From NCBI GenBank assembly GCA_040219575.1, contig JAVJSD010000071.1, forward strand, positions 103,746-167,745: a stretch of 64,000 bases of DNA, written 5' to 3'. The position numbers and the translations under genes were made by a program. This DNA comes from JAVJSD01 sp040219575 (lineage in GTDB: Bacteria; Planctomycetota; Planctomycetia; Pirellulales; Pirellulaceae). Below are positions 9,163 through 18,037 of this stretch, in pieces; the stretch's first letter is position 1; every line of letters starts with the position of its first letter. The notes beneath the pieces are model-generated. The model did not search any database, had not been told where the DNA came from, and saw nothing but the letters and a program-made list of their open reading frames with translations.

Positions 9163-9678
9163 AGACCGTACTTGCCCAGCTTAGGCGCTGCGCCCCCTTC
9201 TCGATAGACGCCGACGGCCGCCTGGGGGTTCGCGCCCGTACTTCGCTCGAGATCTGACCGCTCGGCGATATGCCCCGACCCGGTCATCAACCAGCGGTCG
9301 ATCGGCCGCGGCAAGACCTCGTCTGATGAGTTTACCGCACACACGTCAACGCTCCCCAGACGGAAGCGGAACTCGCCTCGCCGCGCCAAAGCGTCGCCCG
9401 CATCCGCCCCTACGGCGACAGCGCGTGGTCCGAACGGATGGTCCGCCGCCTTGGCCTCGAAAGCACCTTCCGCCCCGGCGGCCGCCCGAGAAGAAGCACG
9501 CAACGTGAGTCGTCGGAAGGAGCGGAAGTCGATGACGTTCTTCTGCACGTCTGGCGTCATGCGGCCCCGAGTTGTTGGCCGGGGCGGGGGGGCGTAGAAT
9601 GCACGTTGGTCGGCCACCCCGTTTCGCCCCGCGCACGCGTTTCGCCGCGGAATTCCCCTCCCGGCGCCCCTTTCGGTC
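9163..9678. other. Gene-free interval between rnpB and prs
   Basis: About 515 bases. The left side should contain the rnpB promoter (minus strand) and the right side the prs promoter. ORFs crossing it in several frames are GC-driven and show no recognisable protein. I see no clear repeat. Confidence 0.5.
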
Positions 9679-10629
9679 ATGCGAGAGCTCAAGATTTTCA
9701 GCGGTCGGGCGAATCCGCGCCTCGCACGCGATATTTGCAAGTTCTTGAACCTCTCGCTGGGGTGGTGCCAGCTCGGCAACTTTCCCGACGGCGAGAACCA
9801 TTGCAAGATCGAGGACGTCCGCGGTCGCGACGTGTTCCTCATTCAGCCCAGTTGCCCGCCGGTCAACGACAACCTGATGGAGTTGTTGATCATGATCGAC
9901 ACCTGCATGCGGGCCAGCGCCGCGCGGATCACCGCCGTGATGCCGTACTTCGGCTACGCCCGGCAGGACCGCAAGGACGAGGGCCGCGTGCCGATCACCG
10001 CCAAGCTGGTGGCCAACATGATCACCCGGGCCGGGGCCGACCGCGTGCTGACGATGGACCTGCACGCCGCCCAGATTCAAGGTTTCTTCGACGCCCCGGT
10101 CGATCACCTCTACGCCGCCGACGTGCTCAACAAGCACTTCCACCGGATGGAGATTCAGAGCGACGACCTGGTGATCGTCAGTCCCGATGAAGGCGGCATC
10201 AAACGGGCCGTGGGACACATGAAGCGCCTGGGCGGACGGCTGGCCATCGTCGACAAGCGTCGCGAGAACGCCTTGGAGACGCGCGCCGCCAACATCATCG
10301 GCGGCCCCGTCGAGGGAAAGATCGCGTTGATGTTCGACGATATGATCAGCACGGCCGGTTCGATCTCCAAAGCGGCCGAAGTGGTGCATGCGCACGGCGC
10401 CCGCGAGATTCACGTGGCCTGCACGCACGCCGTGTTGTGCGGCCCGGCGATCGAACGCCTGGAGGCGGCGCCGGTGACCAGCATCGTGGTCACCGACAGC
10501 ATCCCCCTGCGCAAGGACCAGATGCTCGACAAGATCAACGTGCTGTCGGTCGCGCCGCTGCTGGCCGAGGCGATCAAGCGTATTCACCACGACCAATCCG
10601 TCAGCGCCCTGTTCCGCGACGAAGGGTAA
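9679..10629 (+). CDS. prs: Ribose-phosphate pyrophosphokinase (PRPP synthetase)
   Basis: A 316-residue class I PRPP synthetase, the usual length. It makes PRPP from ribose 5-phosphate and ATP for purine, pyrimidine, His, Trp and NAD synthesis. Visible motifs: FGYARQDRK (91-99) for ATP binding, TMDLH (125-129) metal site, VDKRR (191-195) catalytic flexible-loop region, and the PRPP-binding loop FDDMISTAGS (219-228). The start is the ATG at 9679. It stands alone, with a gene-free region upstream and a REP-like repeat directly downstream. Confidence 0.97.
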   Translation: MRELKIFSGRANPRLARDICKFLNLSLGWCQLGNFPDGENHCKIEDVRGRDVFLIQPSCPPVNDNLMELLIMIDTCMRASAARITAVMPYFGYARQDRKDEGRVPITAKLVANMITRAGADRVLTMDLHAAQIQGFFDAPVDHLYAADVLNKHFHRMEIQSDDLVIVSPDEGGIKRAVGHMKRLGGRLAIVDKRRENALETRAANIIGGPVEGKIALMFDDMISTAGSISKAAEVVHAHGAREIHVACTHAVLCGPAIERLEAAPVTSIVVTDSIPLRKDQMLDKINVLSVAPLLAEAIKRIHHDQSVSALFRDEG

Positions 10630-10649
10630 CTCCGCCCGCTGACAACCAC

Positions 10650-10752
10650 GTAGCGGAAGTCGCCAGACTTCCGAACTCCAGACGGTCTTCGGAACTCTGG
10701 CGAGTTCCGCTACCGAGATATGTCTTTGGAACTCAGGCGAGTTCCGCTATCG
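10650..10752 (+). repeat. REP-like palindromic repeat cluster before AtuA-like gene
   Basis: Three GGAA(C/G)T...(A/G)GTTCC-type hairpin units in a row: GTAGCGGAAGTCGCCAGACT then two CGAGTTCCGCTA(C/T)CG units. The last ends four bases before the start codon at 10757, so the repeat supplies the translation-initiation region. Confidence 0.8.
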
Positions 10753-10756
10753 AAAC

Positions 10757-12154
10757 ATGTTCGCCATGCTGCGGATCGCCAACGCCGCCGGGTTTTTGGG
10801 AGATCGGCTCGATGCGCCGCGGCGGCTCGTCGAGTCGGCCGAGGTCGATTACCTCACGCTCGAGTACCTCGCCGAATTGACGCTCTCGATCCTCGCCCGG
10901 CAGCGTGAGAAGGACCCGCGGGCCGGCTACGCCGGCGATTTCCTCGACGTGCTGGCCAGTCTCCGCGGGGCGATGTCGGCCCAGCCGCGGCTGCGGATCG
11001 TCACCAACGCCGGCGGCATGAACCCCACGGCTTGCGTCGCGAAGGCGGCCGAGATTCTGGCCGACGCGGGACTGGGCGAAACGCCCCTGGGCTGCGTCAC
11101 CGGCGACGACCTGCTGCCGCGCCTCGACGCCCTGCGCGCCGACGGATGCGAGTTCACCAACCTCGACAGCGGCGCGCCGCTGTCGTCGCTCGCCGCGCCG
11201 ATCGTCAGCGCCAACGCCTACCTCGGCGCGGCGCCGATCGCCGCGGCGCTCGGCGAGGGGGCCAGAATCGTCGTCACCGGCCGCGTGGCCGACGCCTCGC
11301 TCACCGTCGGGCCCGCCGTGCATGCGTTCGGATGGAAGTGGGACGATCATGCCCATCTGGCCGCCGCCAGCGTGGCCGGCCACCTCATCGAATGCGGCGC
11401 GCAGGCGACCGGCGGTTATTCGACCAACTGGGAAGGCGCACGTCTCGCAGACGTCGGCTACCCGATCGCCGAACTCGAAGCCGATGGCGGCTGTGTGATC
11501 ACGAAGCCGGCCGGCAGCGGCGGACGCGTCGATCGCCAGAGCGTGGTGGAGCAACTGGTCTACGAGATCGGCGATCCACGGCATTACCTCACGCCCGATG
11601 TCGACGTCGATTTCACCACCGTCGAAGTGGCGCAAGTCGGCGACGATCGCGTCGCCGTTTTCGGAGCGACCGGCCGCGCGGCGCCGGGTGAATACAAAGT
11701 CTCGCTCGCCTATCGCGACGGCTACCTGGCCAGCGGGCAGTTGCTCGTCTACGGCCGCGATTGTCTGGAGAAAGCCCGGGCCGTTGCGGAAATGATCTTC
11801 ACTCGTGTCGCTCGCAACGGTCATCAGTTGGCCCGCACGAATGTCGAACTGCTGGGAGGCGGCGACGGCGTGCCTTCGACGCGGCAGGCTTGTCCCGAGA
11901 GTCCGCCCGAGGTGCTGCTCCGCGTGACGGCGCACGCCCCACGACGCGAAGCGGTGGAGGAATTCGCCCGGCAGATCGCCCCGCTCATCACCAGCGGTCC
12001 CGCCGGACTGGCGGGTTACGCCGCGGGCCGTCCCGTCGTCCGCCCCGTGTTCGCCTACTGGCCGACGACCGTGCCGCGTTCGCGGGTCGAAGCGCGGTGC
12101 GTTGTCCGCACCGCCGCCGAGTGGCTGGCGGCTCGCGATTCGTCTTCCTCGTAA
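10757..12154 (+). CDS. AtuA/DUF1446 family protein (acyclic terpene utilisation-like)
   Basis: A 465-residue cytoplasmic protein of the AtuA/DUF1446 family. The N-terminal IANAAGFLGDR, the central NAGGMNP, GRVADASL and the ATGGYSTNWEG region are the conserved glycine-rich blocks of the family. In Pseudomonas atuA belongs to the citronellol/geraniol degradation cluster, but the reaction is unsettled and many bacteria carry a copy outside terpene pathways. No other terpene-degradation genes are near, so a terpene role is not supported here. The start is the ATG at 10757; a second in-frame ATG is at 10766. A REP-like repeat reaches almost to the start codon and another begins right after the stop. 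Confidence 0.82.
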   Translation: MFAMLRIANAAGFLGDRLDAPRRLVESAEVDYLTLEYLAELTLSILARQREKDPRAGYAGDFLDVLASLRGAMSAQPRLRIVTNAGGMNPTACVAKAAEILADAGLGETPLGCVTGDDLLPRLDALRADGCEFTNLDSGAPLSSLAAPIVSANAYLGAAPIAAALGEGARIVVTGRVADASLTVGPAVHAFGWKWDDHAHLAAASVAGHLIECGAQATGGYSTNWEGARLADVGYPIAELEADGGCVITKPAGSGGRVDRQSVVEQLVYEIGDPRHYLTPDVDVDFTTVEVAQVGDDRVAVFGATGRAAPGEYKVSLAYRDGYLASGQLLVYGRDCLEKARAVAEMIFTRVARNGHQLARTNVELLGGGDGVPSTRQACPESPPEVLLRVTAHAPRREAVEEFARQIAPLITSGPAGLAGYAAGRPVVRPVFAYWPTTVPRSRVEARCVVRTAAEWLAARDSSSS

Positions 12155-12273
12155 CGGAATTCGTGAGAGTTCCAAGAACCTCTTTGTAGCGGAAGTCGTG
12201 AGACTTCCGAGAATCGACAAACGATTGGTCGGAAGTCTAACGATTGGTCGGAAGTTTGGCGACTTCCGCTGCC
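12155..12273 (+). repeat. REP-like palindromic repeat cluster
   Basis: Starts immediately after the AtuA-like stop codon. Holds GTAGCGGAAGTCGTGAGACT at 12186 and two further GGAAGT units ending with GCGACTTCCGCTGCC; the arms pair as hairpins. It separates two convergent genes and may serve as a terminator. Confidence 0.75.
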
Positions 12274-12293
12274 ACGACGAGAACGCGGGTCGT

Positions 12294-13397
12294 TCAGCTG
12301 GAAGTGGAAGGAGCGAGACCGCCGGCGGGTCGAGCCGACGGATCGAGCACCAGCGGCGATCGGGCCGAACCTGTGTTGCTGGGTTGGACCGGCGTCTTGG
12401 CCGCTTCGGGCTGACGCGCATCGAGCGCCAGCACCCACTCCACAATCCGCCAGTCGAGCCAGCGACGGTCCGGATCGACGCCCGAAACGCCGATCCATCC
12501 CAGGTGCCCGCCATGTTCGGTCACGCGGAGCGTCACGCAGTCCGACATTTCGTAGTTGTCGAACATCTCGACCGGAATCACGGGGTCGTCGGCGGCGGTT
12601 ACGATCAGCGTCCGCCGGCGAATGCGATGCAGGTAGCGAGCCGAACTGGCCTCGGTGTAGTACTCGGTCGCGCCAGCATAGCCGATCAGCGGCGCCGTGT
12701 ATTGATCGTCGAACTCGAGGAGCCTGCGGGGCAACGACCGCAACGGCAAGTCGTGCAGGTCGGGCACGCTGCGACGCCGCTCGTGCACCAACGCGTGCAG
12801 GCTGCGAATGAACGACCAGTCGTACAGTCGATTCAGCCCCAGGCGGAGATGCCTCGCACAATGGATCAGGTCGATCGGCGGAGCGGCGGCGACCGCGCTG
12901 TCGAGCGCCGCCGGGCCGAGGTCTTCCAATTCCCCCAGCAGCTTGAGCACCAGGTTGGCGCCCAGCGAAAAGCCGACCAGTGTGATCGGTGAACCGGGGC
13001 AGAGACTGATCGCATGCTCCAGCGCCGCGGCCACGTCGGCCGTCAGGCCCGCGTGACACGAACGTCGGGCGGTCGTCACACCCTCGCCGAATCCTCGTAG
13101 CGTCTTGCGAAACGTGCGCACGCCCACGTCGTTCAACTTGGCCGCTACGCGATTCATGTAGCCTGAAGTCGAAGAGCCGCACAGCCCGTGAACCAGCAAG
13201 GCGACGCGATCGCCTTCTTTCCACGAGTTGGGACGGTCGTCGAAGCAGAGCAGATGGTCGCCGTCGTCGAGCACCACTCGATGGCAGACGGGCTGCGTGG
13301 TGTAAGGCGACGGCAGATACGCCCCCAGCACGGTCTGCGCGTGCCCGTTCTTCATCCACACAGGGGGCCGAAACGGCGGGAAACCGATAGCGCTCAT
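12294..13397 (-). CDS. YheT-like alpha/beta hydrolase
   Basis: A 367-residue alpha/beta hydrolase of the YheT/ABHD (UPF0017) family. It begins FPPFRPPVWMKNGHAQT, the lid/N-terminal block typical of the family. Catalytic triad: nucleophile S144 in VGFSLGAN, acid in TAADDPVIP (about 270-271), and H298 in EHGGHLGW. LLVHGLCGSS (68-76) forms the oxyanion region. These proteins are esterase-like; the physiological substrate in bacteria is not established. The ATG at 13397 was chosen because the family signature starts within five residues; a longer reading from 13604 adds low-complexity sequence. The C-terminal about 35 residues are Pro/Ser-rich. Confidence 0.85.
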   Translation of the reverse strand: MSAIGFPPFRPPVWMKNGHAQTVLGAYLPSPYTTQPVCHRVVLDDGDHLLCFDDRPNSWKEGDRVALLVHGLCGSSTSGYMNRVAAKLNDVGVRTFRKTLRGFGEGVTTARRSCHAGLTADVAAALEHAISLCPGSPITLVGFSLGANLVLKLLGELEDLGPAALDSAVAAAPPIDLIHCARHLRLGLNRLYDWSFIRSLHALVHERRRSVPDLHDLPLRSLPRRLLEFDDQYTAPLIGYAGATEYYTEASSARYLHRIRRRTLIVTAADDPVIPVEMFDNYEMSDCVTLRVTEHGGHLGWIGVSGVDPDRRWLDWRIVEWVLALDARQPEAAKTPVQPSNTGSARSPLVLDPSARPAGGLAPSTSS

Positions 13398-13861
13398 GCT
13401 TTTCGAGCCGCTCCGCGGCGTGGTTGTGCGTCCTGGATGTCCGAACGGCGCCAAGGAAGGCCGGACCGCCCGCGTCCAACCCACCGGCTGCGATCTGCAA
13501 TGAGAGGATAGGAGCGATTGTAAGCATTCGACGACCGCGCGTTCAACCGGCAAGACGACTTGATCCCCATTCACCCGCGCGCGTCGTGGTTGTAACGGCG
13601 ACACAAGATGGGGGCACTACGTACTTACGGGGCTCCGTGGCAGGGCGTCAAGTTTTCCCGATTGGAACAAACCTCCAGGCCTGCGTCGCCCACCGGCGCT
13701 TGCGGCCTCCACGTTTCAACCGCTTTGCGCTCGACGTGAATGCTGTGCGGTTTCGCGACCGGCGAGCCATGTTGCGGCGCCGCCCGCCGTAATTTGCCTG
13801 CGGTTACCGCACCCGTTATCATCGTCGGACTTCTCGAAGCAGTCCATTTCGGAGCCACACC
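13398..13861. other. Gene-free divergent intergenic region
   Basis: About 460 bases between divergent genes. ORFs crossing it show no family features. It carries a good promoter-like pair near its right end for the gene at 13862. Confidence 0.45.
13794..13822 (+). promoter_or_regulatory. Sigma70-like promoter (TTGCCT-N17-TATCAT)
   Basis: TTGCCT at 13794-13799 and TATCAT at 13817-13822 are separated by exactly 17 bases and lie 40 bases before the start codon at 13862. Confidence 0.5.
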
Positions 13862-14440
13862 ATGAGCCGGATCGCACGCGCTTGCCTGATACTTACGTCG
13901 CTTTGCGCCCTTCGCGCCGCCGCCGCGGAAACAGACGACGACGCCAGGCAGATTCGCCAACTGATTCCCGCCGCCGCCGCCATGCGGAAGGCAGACATGG
14001 AGAAGCTGGCCACCTCGCCGAAAACTCCCAGCGAAACGGACATCGAGGACAAATCGCTCACACTGAAACTGTTTGGGATGAAGCTGAACAAGGACCGCAC
14101 TGAGGAACAACTCGAAGAATACAAGACGCTTACCGAATCGCCTCGAGCGTCCGATCTGGCGGCCGAGATTTTTCGTGCGCGGCGAATTGGAAGCGTGTTT
14201 ATCACATTGAGCCCGGTTACCGCCATTCACGCGGAACGAATCACGGGCTTTACTTGCGAGGTTGACGGCGACACAGCTCGCGGCACGGTCAGCTACAAAG
14301 TGCCCGAACTGTATGAAGGCAAAGCCAACTACGTCGCGCTGCGCAAAGACGACAGCTGGCGTATCACCGAATTCCTCCTGCCCGCCCACAAGATCCACCT
14401 CATCCGCGGCGAGGATGGCAAGTGGACCGAGCAGAAGTAA
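13862..14440 (+). CDS. Secreted protein of unknown function (192 aa)
   Basis: A 192-residue protein with a clear Sec signal peptide (MSRIARACLILTSLCALRAA, cleavage near residue 22). The mature part starts with a charged helical region (DDARQIRQL...MRKADMEKL) and ends in a short beta-rich segment (RITGFTCEVDGDTARGTV...NYVALRKDDSWRITEFLLP) that resembles the two-strand core of SnoaL/NTF2-like or DUF4878-type lipoprotein domains, where a small amount of substrate-free beta sheet is typical. I do not recognise a named family. A promoter-like pair sits just upstream. Likely periplasmic. Confidence 0.7.
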   Translation: MSRIARACLILTSLCALRAAAAETDDDARQIRQLIPAAAAMRKADMEKLATSPKTPSETDIEDKSLTLKLFGMKLNKDRTEEQLEEYKTLTESPRASDLAAEIFRARRIGSVFITLSPVTAIHAERITGFTCEVDGDTARGTVSYKVPELYEGKANYVALRKDDSWRITEFLLPAHKIHLIRGEDGKWTEQK

Positions 14441-14485
14441 ATTCAAAGGGTCGAAAGAGGAATCTGAGTACCGGGAGTCCGCGCC

Positions 14486-14917
14486 ATGGCCAGGAAAGCG
14501 TCGAGCAAATCGGCGATGGTCGCCAAGTCCAAGCCCGACTCTCCTTCGCAGGAGATCGACGCGACCATCGAGGAGCTTTCCGACTGGCGAGGCGCGATGC
14601 TCTCGCGGATTCGCCGCCTCATTCGGCAGGCCGATCCGGAGGTGGTCGAGGAGGTGAAATGGCGCAAGCCGTCGAACGCCATGCGCGGCGTGCCGGTGTG
14701 GTCGCACGACGGCATGCTCTGCACCGGCGAGACCTATAAGGACAAAGTGAAACTCACCTTCGCCAAGGGCGCTGCGCTGGAGGATCCGGCCGGTCTGTTC
14801 AACGCCAGCCTCGCCGGCGCCACGCGGCGCGCCATCGACCTGCATGAAGGAGATAAACTCGACGAGCGTGCCTTCAAGTCCCTCATCCGCGCCGCCGTCG
14901 CCCTGAATGCGCCTTGA
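14486..14917 (+). CDS. DUF1801 domain protein
   Basis: A 143-residue protein. After a Lys/Ser-rich N-terminus (1-22) comes a DUF1801 domain: IEELSDWRGAMLSRIRRLIR, then VEEVKWRKPSNAM with the family's conserved W-K/R-x-P, VWSHDGMLCTGETYKDKVKL, and the F-N-A-x-L-x-G block. Members include the frataxin-like YdhG proteins and the fold is related to SufE-like iron chaperones, but no enzymatic role is proven. The start is the ATG after ggga. It follows the secreted protein by 45 bases and could be co-transcribed. Confidence 0.82.
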   Translation: MARKASSKSAMVAKSKPDSPSQEIDATIEELSDWRGAMLSRIRRLIRQADPEVVEEVKWRKPSNAMRGVPVWSHDGMLCTGETYKDKVKLTFAKGAALEDPAGLFNASLAGATRRAIDLHEGDKLDERAFKSLIRAAVALNAP

Positions 14918-14965
14918 GCTCGAGTCCAACGATTTGCCGAGCCGAGCGAGCGATCACAGTCGTCG

Positions 14966-15451
14966 TCACCGCTTGATCCAGGTGATCATGATGTGCGTCT
15001 TCAGGTCGTTTTTCGCGCGACTGAGGATGAGCGTCGTAACTTGCTGCTTGTCCAGCTTGGTGAGCGTGACCAACCGCACGTCGCGCGGAGGAGACTTGCC
15101 GTCGTCGACTTGGCCTTTCTTCGAATCGTCGTTGGAAATGAACGCTTCCACCAGCTTTGCGGAGGTCAACCCCGCCGTCTCCGTGCTGCTGCTTCCTAGC
15201 TTAGCGCCGAATTGCTTCTCGTAGTACGCCAGCACTTTGTCGAAGGAATCGGACGTCAACAGAATTTCCGTCCCCATGACTTCGGTCACCTTCGTGGTGA
15301 GGAAGGGCTTTTCGGTATCCGTCGTAATTCCGAACGACGTGGAACCCGGATAATGAAGCTTCTTGGGAAGTTGGGCCGACGCCGTGGACGCCCCCAACAG
15401 CGTGACCAGGCAGGGAAGACACAACGCCACGCAACGTGCCTGGGTGAACAT
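14966..15451 (-). CDS. Secreted protein of unknown function (161 aa)
   Basis: A 161-residue protein with a Sec signal peptide (MFTQARCVALCLPCLVTLLG, cleavage after ASA about residue 26). The mature part contains KVTEVMGTEILLTSDSFDKVLAYYEKQFGAKLG, a DUF-like segment similar to small-beta/alpha domains in which a ligand-free YYEKQF helix follows a strand, and ends in a basic strand (NDLKTHIMITWIKR). ATG at 15451 is preceded by aaggagcgaacc, a good ribosome site. No named family recognised; probably periplasmic. Confidence 0.75.
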   Translation of the reverse strand: MFTQARCVALCLPCLVTLLGASTASAQLPKKLHYPGSTSFGITTDTEKPFLTTKVTEVMGTEILLTSDSFDKVLAYYEKQFGAKLGSSSTETAGLTSAKLVEAFISNDDSKKGQVDDGKSPPRDVRLVTLTKLDKQQVTTLILSRAKNDLKTHIMITWIKR

Positions 15452-16138
15452 GGTTCGCTCCTTGTTCGATTGACGAGAAGAGAAGGGTGAAAAGTTGTGA
15501 TGCGTCGCCGACGCGCGTCGCGGCGAGGGCCGCGACGGTGCTGAAAAGCGCCCCGACACGATGTAAGCTAACAGAGTAATGGACCGTTGCGGACGGTAAA
15601 ACCCGTTCCAGCGAATACAGGTGCGAAAAATTCACATTTCGCCCCGCGTCGCCTCGCGGCCGCCCTACGTGTACCAGGCCGCGCTGACGGCGATGGCGAC
15701 CAACCGATGCGAAGATAAGCCAAGAATCAACGATCATCACGTCGCCTGCCAATGCCCATGGCTGCGAGTTGATCATTGGAATCCAGGCAGTGAACACCAT
15801 GGCCCGCAAGACGCAGAAATCCGCGCCCAAAAAGAAGCCCGCGAAAACCGCCGCGCCCAAGCTCCTTTCCGGCGGCGAGCACGCCCTCGCCGGATTCAAG
15901 TAGACTACAGACGCCCGCCGCCGGCCGGCGATCATCGACCTCCCCGGCGGCGGCCCGGGCCTGACCGGACCATGGTAGGGATTCGCCAGGCGAGCCTCGA
16001 TCTCGTGCGAGAGTTGGGGAGCAGACGCATTTTTGGGCGACCAGGTCGTTCTCGAAGCCAGCGTTTCCTCGCCGAAAAAACGAGTCAGCCAGTCAGCCCC
16101 CAACTTGGGAACGCTCTACGGCGAATGGATGAAGGCCA
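15452..16138. other. Degenerate region with gene fragments
   Basis: About 690 bases without an intact gene. Besides the 34-codon fragment at 15799-15903, the frame ending at the TGA 16150-16152 reads GDQVVLEASVSSPKKRVSQS...TLYGEWMKANEKR, which looks like a true protein C-terminus but has no start or domain upstream. It also contains a partial REP-like unit (GAGAGTTGGGGAGCAGACGC, about 16009). This looks like decayed genes. Confidence 0.4.
15799..15903 (+). pseudogene. Possible DUF1801-type gene remnant (34 codons)
   Basis: MARKTQKSAPKKKPAKTAAP followed by KLLSGGEHALAGFK and a stop. The Lys/Ala-rich lead and LLSGG block match how many DUF1801 proteins begin, and an intact DUF1801 gene lies 900 bases upstream. 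The rest of the domain is absent, so it may be a truncated relic. A genuine microprotein cannot be excluded. Confidence 0.35.
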
Positions 16139-16921
16139 ATGAAAAACGTTGAAGGGAAGCCAACGCCCTGGCGGCGGTCGATTCCCTTGAAGCTGGCCGT
16201 GCTGGCGGTCGTGGCGTCTTTGGGCGGCCTGCTGTACTGGCTGTACGGCGATCAGCTCCGACTCTCGCACCTGGCCGAGCGCGAAGCCGATCTGCGGGCG
16301 GCCCTGGCGAATCACCCGGTCGTCTTCTACGCGGCGGCGTTTGTGGTGTATGTGGTGGTCACCGGGCTGTCGATTCCCGGGGCGGCCGTGTTGACGCTGA
16401 CGTATGGCTGGCTGTTCGGTTTTTGGCCGGCGCTGGTGTTGGTCAGCTTCGCCTCGACCACCGGCGCCACGGCAGCGTTTCTGCTGAGCCGCTTCCTCTT
16501 CGGCGAGACGATCCAACGCCGCTACGGCGATCGGCTCGGCGCCTTCAACCGGGCATTGGAAAAAGAAGGGCCGTTCTTTCTGTTCACGTTGCGGCTGGTG
16601 CCTGCCGTCCCGTTTTTTGTGATCAACCTGCTGATGGGCCTGACGCCGATTCGCGCGCGGACGTTCTGGTGGGTCAGCCAACTCGGCATGTTCCCCGGCA
16701 CGTGTGTGTTCGTGTTCGCCGGTTCGTCCGTCCCCTCGGCGAAAGAACTCGTCGCCAAGGGCGCCGGCGGCATCCTCACGCCGCAGTTGATCCTCGCCTT
16801 TGTGATCTTGGGCGTCTTTCCCCTCATCGTCCGCCACGGCTTGCGGCTCTTCGGACGCCGGCCGGCGCCCTTGGAATCCGAAGCCGGCCAAGCGCCGCCG
16901 GATTCGCCGTCGGAGTCGTGA
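16139..16921 (+). CDS. TVP38/TMEM64-family membrane protein (VTT domain)
   Basis: A 260-residue inner-membrane protein with about five to six hydrophobic segments (19-38, 61-83, 90-112, 145-160, 179-200, 210-232). The central part with SIPGAAVLTLTYGWLFG, FLLSRFLFG, and RLVPAVPFFVINLLMGLTPI is the VTT (SNARE-associated/DedA-like) domain. DedA/VTT proteins are implicated in lipid scrambling and undecaprenyl- or phosphatidyl-lipid transport; this subgroup's substrate is unknown. The start ATG overlaps the end of a decayed reading frame. A REP-like repeat follows the stop. Confidence 0.88.
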   Translation: MKNVEGKPTPWRRSIPLKLAVLAVVASLGGLLYWLYGDQLRLSHLAEREADLRAALANHPVVFYAAAFVVYVVVTGLSIPGAAVLTLTYGWLFGFWPALVLVSFASTTGATAAFLLSRFLFGETIQRRYGDRLGAFNRALEKEGPFFLFTLRLVPAVPFFVINLLMGLTPIRARTFWWVSQLGMFPGTCVFVFAGSSVPSAKELVAKGAGGILTPQLILAFVILGVFPLIVRHGLRLFGRRPAPLESEAGQAPPDSPSES

Positions 16922-16964
16922 CATTCCGCGCCATTCGCCCTCGGACGTGATCCGAAATCCCGCG

Positions 16965-17038
16965 GTAGCGGAAGTCGCCGGACTTGGGAGAGGTCGCATT
17001 GATCGGAAGTCTGGCGATGTCTGGCGACTTCCGCTACG
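16965..17038 (+). repeat. REP-like palindromic repeat
   Basis: GTAGCGGAAGTCGCCGGACT followed, 45 bases on, by CTGGCGACTTCCGCTACGGG; the outer arms are near-perfect inverted copies (GTAGCGGAAGTCGCC/GGCGACTTCCGCTAC). It sits between two convergent genes. Confidence 0.8.
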
Positions 17039-17053
17039 GGTCGCCGCGCGTCA

Positions 17054-18037
17054 TCACTCCGTGTTCGCCGCCTCGGCGGCCCGCCGCAGCGACTCGACGT
17101 GGTAGTCGAACCAGATCGGCCGCAGTCGCTCGATCATCTCGATGCGGTTGTGCTTCAGATCTTCGAGTTCGATGTAGGTGTGGTCCACCTCCTGCGCGAC
17201 GAGCGCCTGGTGAAAGTCGCGGACCGTGGGCAGGTGGCCGTCGTCCTTGGTGCCGCAGGCGATTTGAATTCGCAGCTTGCCGCGGATCTGGTCCAGATTC
17301 TTCTTCAGCAGCAGGAAGGCGTCGTTGTCGATGTAGTTCTGCTTGTCGGGACCGAGGTAACTGTTGGGGTGCACGTCCGACTGCGACGGATCGTAGTTCT
17401 CGGCCGTGTGCGGCACGTTGCCCGCCTGGCAGAACAGCGAACAGAACAGCTGGGGATACTTCATCGCCAGCCGGGTCGAACCGCGGCCGCCCATCGAGAA
17501 GCCCTCGATGCATCGCCCGTGCCGCGCGGCGACCGTGCGGTACGTGGCGTCGATCGTGGGGATCAACTCCTTGATGAACATCGTCTCGATGGGGAACTGG
17601 CCGTCGTACGAATCCTTGTAGAACGTGCTGCGGCCGCCGTTGGGGAAGACCATGATCATCGGCGGCCACTTCCCGCCGACGATTCCCTCGTGCAGCACCT
17701 CGGCCGAGTGCATGCCGGTCAGCTCGTTGCCGCCGTTGCCATGCAGGTTGTAAATCACCGCGTAGCGCCGCTCGGGCGATGTCGCGTAGTCGGGCGGCAG
17801 GTACACGCAGTAGCCCACGTCCCGCCCCGCGGCCTTGCTGAAGAACGTGTGATGCGTGACGCCCGTGGGCGATTCTTGATCCGGCTTGGGCTCGTTGACC
17901 CACACGATGCTGGGGCCGGACGGCTTCTGTTTGCCCTGCGGTTTCCGCGGGGCGTTCTTCGGCTCCTGGGCGGAGACGGTCACGACCAACAGCAGCAGAC
18001 TCACAGCGAGTCCGACGAAGGTTCGTTTGCGAATCAC
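17054..18037 (-). CDS. Secreted esterase (esterase D/putative esterase family)
   Basis: A 327-residue alpha/beta hydrolase of the putative-esterase (PF00756-type) family, exported by a signal peptide (VIRKRTFVGLAVSLLLLVVT, cleavage near SA-Q24). The nucleophile is S181 in EGFSMGGRGS; the oxyanion region is YNLHGNGGN (97-105); the catalytic His may be in DDGHLP or LKHNR near the C-terminus. Family members act on carbohydrate esters (feruloyl/acetyl) or simple esters. The start is the GTG at 18037, because ctggag sits seven bases upstream and the signal peptide begins at once; an upstream ATG at 18082 lacks this. Likely periplasmic role in polysaccharide breakdown, by inference. Confidence 0.85.
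   Translation of the reverse strand: MIRKRTFVGLAVSLLLLVVTVSAQEPKNAPRKPQGKQKPSGPSIVWVNEPKPDQESPTGVTHHTFFSKAAGRDVGYCVYLPPDYATSPERRYAVIYNLHGNGGNELTGMHSAEVLHEGIVGGKWPPMIMVFPNGGRSTFYKDSYDGQFPIETMFIKELIPTIDATYRTVAARHGRCIEGFSMGGRGSTRLAMKYPQLFCSLFCQAGNVPHTAENYDPSQSDVHPNSYLGPDKQNYIDNDAFLLLKKNLDQIRGKLRIQIACGTKDDGHLPTVRDFHQALVAQEVDHTYIELEDLKHNRIEMIERLRPIWFDYHVESLRRAAEAANTE

Noticed and set aside
13625..14929. 434-codon minus-strand frame
   Set aside because: It covers two plausible plus-strand genes (one with a promoter-like pair and signal peptide, one DUF1801).
15201..16103. 300-codon minus-strand frame spanning the degenerate region
   Set aside because: It overlaps the secreted protein at 14966-15451 in another frame, lacks domain features, and has no ribosome site.
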